Shown here in pieces: positions 62,771 to 64,000 of a stretch of DNA of 64,000 bases. The DNA lies in assembly GCF_900110455.1 (NCBI RefSeq), contig NZ_FOIS01000001.1, positions 62,001 through 126,000 on the forward strand, in the 5' to 3' direction. The notes beneath the pieces were generated by a model, which was given only the letters and a program-made list of their open reading frames with translations, was not told the origin of the DNA and ran no database searches. Source of the DNA: Natrinema salifodinae. GTDB lineage: Archaea > Halobacteriota > Halobacteria > Halobacteriales > Natrialbaceae. The position numbers and the translations under genes are program-made. How positions within the stretch are numbered: the stretch's first letter is position 1; each line of letters starts with the position of its first letter.

Positions 62771-62923
62771 CCCGCGATTCGGCGGTCGTCTCCCCATTGT
62801 TCGTGAGATCCGAATCGCCGTTCGGATACTGACCGATAGAGCCGTCCGAAGCGGACGGCAGTTCGGTCGAACCCGGACGACGGCCGCGTCTCGTCACGAT
62901 CAGCGACCGGTAGTGCGATATTA

Positions 62924-62943
62924 TTACAGGTATACGGATGTAA
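62924..62943. promoter_or_regulatory. Dyad operator candidate, site 6
   Basis: The site reads TTAC-AGGT-ATAC-GGAT-GTAA followed by AC. Its distance to the palindrome at 62993 (68 bp centre to centre) equals that of site 2 to the palindrome at 2202. The next downstream gene is over 600 bp away. Confidence 0.55.
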
Positions 62944-62992
62944 ACCAGATCGCACGCAGAGCGGGGTGCGGCCGACGAGTCGACAATGAGTG

Positions 62993-63010
62993 GTTACGTT
63001 CCTTGATAAC
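62993..63010. promoter_or_regulatory. GTTA-N10-TAAC palindrome
   Basis: GTTACGTTCCTTGATAAC shares the GTTCCTTG core with the palindrome at 15947 and the arrangement with 2202. The arms are 4 bp perfect. Confidence 0.3.
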
Positions 63011-63524
63011 ATCCCACATAAAAATTGTCCGGCCAGAGAGAGCGGGCCGTCGAACGCGCCGTGACGGATACCAGTGCCGTCTCCTGTGCGGATCGGCCTG
63101 GTCCGCGAACGGGGCCGTCACGCGTGTAACCCGACGGGCGAACGCAACGATCTGCCCCCGTGAATCGATCGCGCGGTCCGATTCGTAGCGTCGGAAAGGC
63201 GGTTCGGTTGTTACGAACAACGGGGCGGTAGCCGGCGATCCTTGCCCGACATATTCGGGCGTGATACGGCCTGTGTCTGGTATCTACGGCGGAGATACCG
63301 AGACCCCGAAACCCCGAAAAATCCGTCCACCGACGGCGGACGGAACCGGAGTACTAATCGCTACGACGTGGCGACCGCGCCGGAGGCGTCCGATCATCTC
63401 GGACACGCCTGAACGGCTATCCGTTCGAACGACACCGAACGACCATTCTACTCGACCGGTGTATCGCGTCCATCGTGCCCGATCACTGCGATGTCGTCGC
63501 CGTTCGAACGCCACTCGTTCTCTC

Positions 63525-63536
63525 AAAAGATATATG
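63525..63536 (+). promoter_or_regulatory. TATA box of the final operon
   Basis: The run AAAAGATATATG is centred about 30 bp before the ATG at 63562, a good leaderless promoter. It may now serve the thiolase gene downstream through the short stub. Confidence 0.55.
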
Positions 63537-63561
63537 TACTATACTATCACACAGGTCTGTG

Positions 63562-63678
63562 ATGACAAATGATACCATAGAGCAAATCTCGATCCTCGGT
63601 GCCGGCGGTATGGGCCACGGGATCGCCGCAGTCACCGCGTTCCGGCAGGATCGCGACCCGCAGTTCGAGGGGGACTGA
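63562..63678 (+). pseudogene. Stub of a 3-hydroxyacyl-CoA dehydrogenase N-terminus
   Basis: Only 38 codons. The first ~25 (MTNDTIEQISILGAGGMGHGIA) are the start and the first NAD-binding loop of a 3-hydroxyacyl-CoA dehydrogenase-type Rossmann fold. After AAVTAF the sequence changes to RQDRDPQFEGD and stops. The rest of the enzyme is missing, as if an in-frame internal deletion joined two gene ends; the last residues may be from the lost gene or from another gene. The promoter before it is intact and the thiolase starts 2 bp after its stop. Confidence 0.65.
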
Positions 63679-63680
63679 CC

Positions 63681-64000
63681 GTGACGCGAAACGTAGCGAT
63701 CGTCGGCGGCGGCCACACGCGCTGGGGCGAGCGTGACGCGACCTGGAAGGACCTCGCCCAGGAGGGCGGGAAAGCGACGTTCGACGCCGTCCCCGACGTC
63801 GGCCCCGAGGACATCGAGGGGCTGTTCGTCGGCACGGTCCAGCCCGAACGGTTCTCCTACCAGACTCACGTCGCACCGATGGTGGCGGAACTGCTCGGCA
63901 TCGAGGTGACCGAGATGATCGCTCGAACGGAACTGGCCTGCGCGAGCGGCCAGGCGGCGCTGCGGTACGCCTGGCTCGCGATCGCGGCCGGCCAGCTTGA
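63681..64000 (+). CDS. Thiolase / SCP2-type acetyl-CoA acetyltransferase-like protein, 3' end outside window
   Basis: The visible 106 residues begin at a GTG (VTRNVAIVGGGHTRWGE) and match the N-terminus of archaeal thiolase-like proteins of the SCP-x group: DLAQEGGKATFDAVPDVGPEDIE, then FVGTVQP, and the segment RTELACASGQAALRYAW, in which the Cys is the acyl-accepting nucleophile. Such proteins cleave or form 3-ketoacyl-CoA, often with a small OB-fold (DUF35) partner. The frame continues past the window. It follows the dehydrogenase stub directly, so the original operon probably encoded a beta-oxidation-like pair. Confidence 0.85.
   Translation, partial: MTRNVAIVGGGHTRWGERDATWKDLAQEGGKATFDAVPDVGPEDIEGLFVGTVQPERFSYQTHVAPMVAELLGIEVTEMIARTELACASGQAALRYAWLAIAAGQL

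Larger units (their letters stand above)
62771..63561. other. 790-bp gene-free region with one dyad and one palindrome
   Basis: Holds operator site 6 (62924-62943) and a GTTA/TAAC palindrome (62993-63010) in an AT-rich patch. From 63040 to 63520 nothing is recognised. A TATA box near 63525-63536 serves the reading frame at 63562. The only gene downstream in the plus direction is 600 bp from the dyad. Confidence 0.5.

Noticed and set aside
1-64000. CRISPR array, tRNA or rRNA genes
   Set aside because: I saw no regularly spaced repeats and no sequence with tRNA T-arm or rRNA character; short RNA genes could still be missed by eye.

Overview
The window looks like an accessory, catabolism-rich stretch of a haloarchaeal chromosome or megaplasmid (class Halobacteria). 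The signs are strongly acidic proteins, high GC coding DNA broken by AT-rich intergenic segments, TATA-like boxes about 27-33 bp upstream of many ATG codons (the layout of leaderless archaeal transcripts), Tat-type lipoprotein signals (RR plus lipobox Cys) on solute-binding proteins, ADP-forming acyl-CoA synthetase subunits, and IS6-type transposase relics of the kind common in halophiles. The genus cannot be fixed from sequence alone.

Layout. 1-6.3 kb: a partial ThDP enzyme, two enolase-superfamily acid-sugar dehydratase-like proteins and a UxuA-like mannonate dehydratase. 7.3-11 kb: a DASS-type anion transporter, an orphan acyl-CoA synthetase (ADP-forming) alpha subunit and an Lrp-like regulator. 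11-12.2 kb: a decayed IS and a frameshifted universal stress protein. 12.5-15.3 kb: a second ThDP enzyme behind an NMT1-type binding protein. 15.3-17.7 kb: mostly gene-free, with one stand-alone Rieske protein. 17.7-26.3 kb: an EamA exporter, an ABC ATPase with two permeases, an IclR regulator, and an aldehyde dehydrogenase flanked by two amidohydrolase-fold proteins. 26.5-28.2 kb: nested IS6-type relics. 28.4-33.7 kb: a giant FAD/Fe-S D-2-hydroxyacid dehydrogenase, a stress protein and a YjiH-like membrane protein. 34.3-50.8 kb: an aromatic-acid module (flavin monooxygenase, gentisate dioxygenase, FAH-type hydrolase, complete ADP-forming acyl-CoA synthetase, AMP-type acyl-CoA ligase, IclR, branched-chain-type ABC importer, hotdog thioesterase). 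51-56 kb: a DUF3237 protein, a divergent malate dehydrogenase homologue and a second nitrate/sulfonate-type ABC importer. 56.5-62.8 kb: a full 2-oxoacid dehydrogenase complex (E1 alpha, E1 beta, E3, E2) with its own IclR. The end holds a 3-hydroxyacyl-CoA dehydrogenase stub and the start of a thiolase.

How the genes may work together. The 34-51 kb genes fit import of an aromatic acid, activation to a CoA ester, ring hydroxylation, thioester release and gentisate ring cleavage to pyruvate plus fumarate or maleate. The first 6 kb fits dehydration of sugar acids. Three IclR regulators, three ABC systems and several acyl-CoA and 2-oxoacid enzymes suggest an island of substrate-specific catabolic modules feeding central metabolism.

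The most unusual signal is non-coding. A 20-bp dyad-symmetric element, TTAC-N4-RTAY-N4-GTAA, occurs seven times, always between genes and in five separate regions. In three of them it lies about 160-190 bp upstream of a metabolic or transport gene that has its own TATA box. In four of the five regions a second palindrome, GTTYC-N7-GRAAC or a near match, follows it, twice with almost identical centre-to-centre spacing (about 68 bp). I read this as the operator set of an undescribed regulon linking the sugar-acid, aromatic and transport modules.
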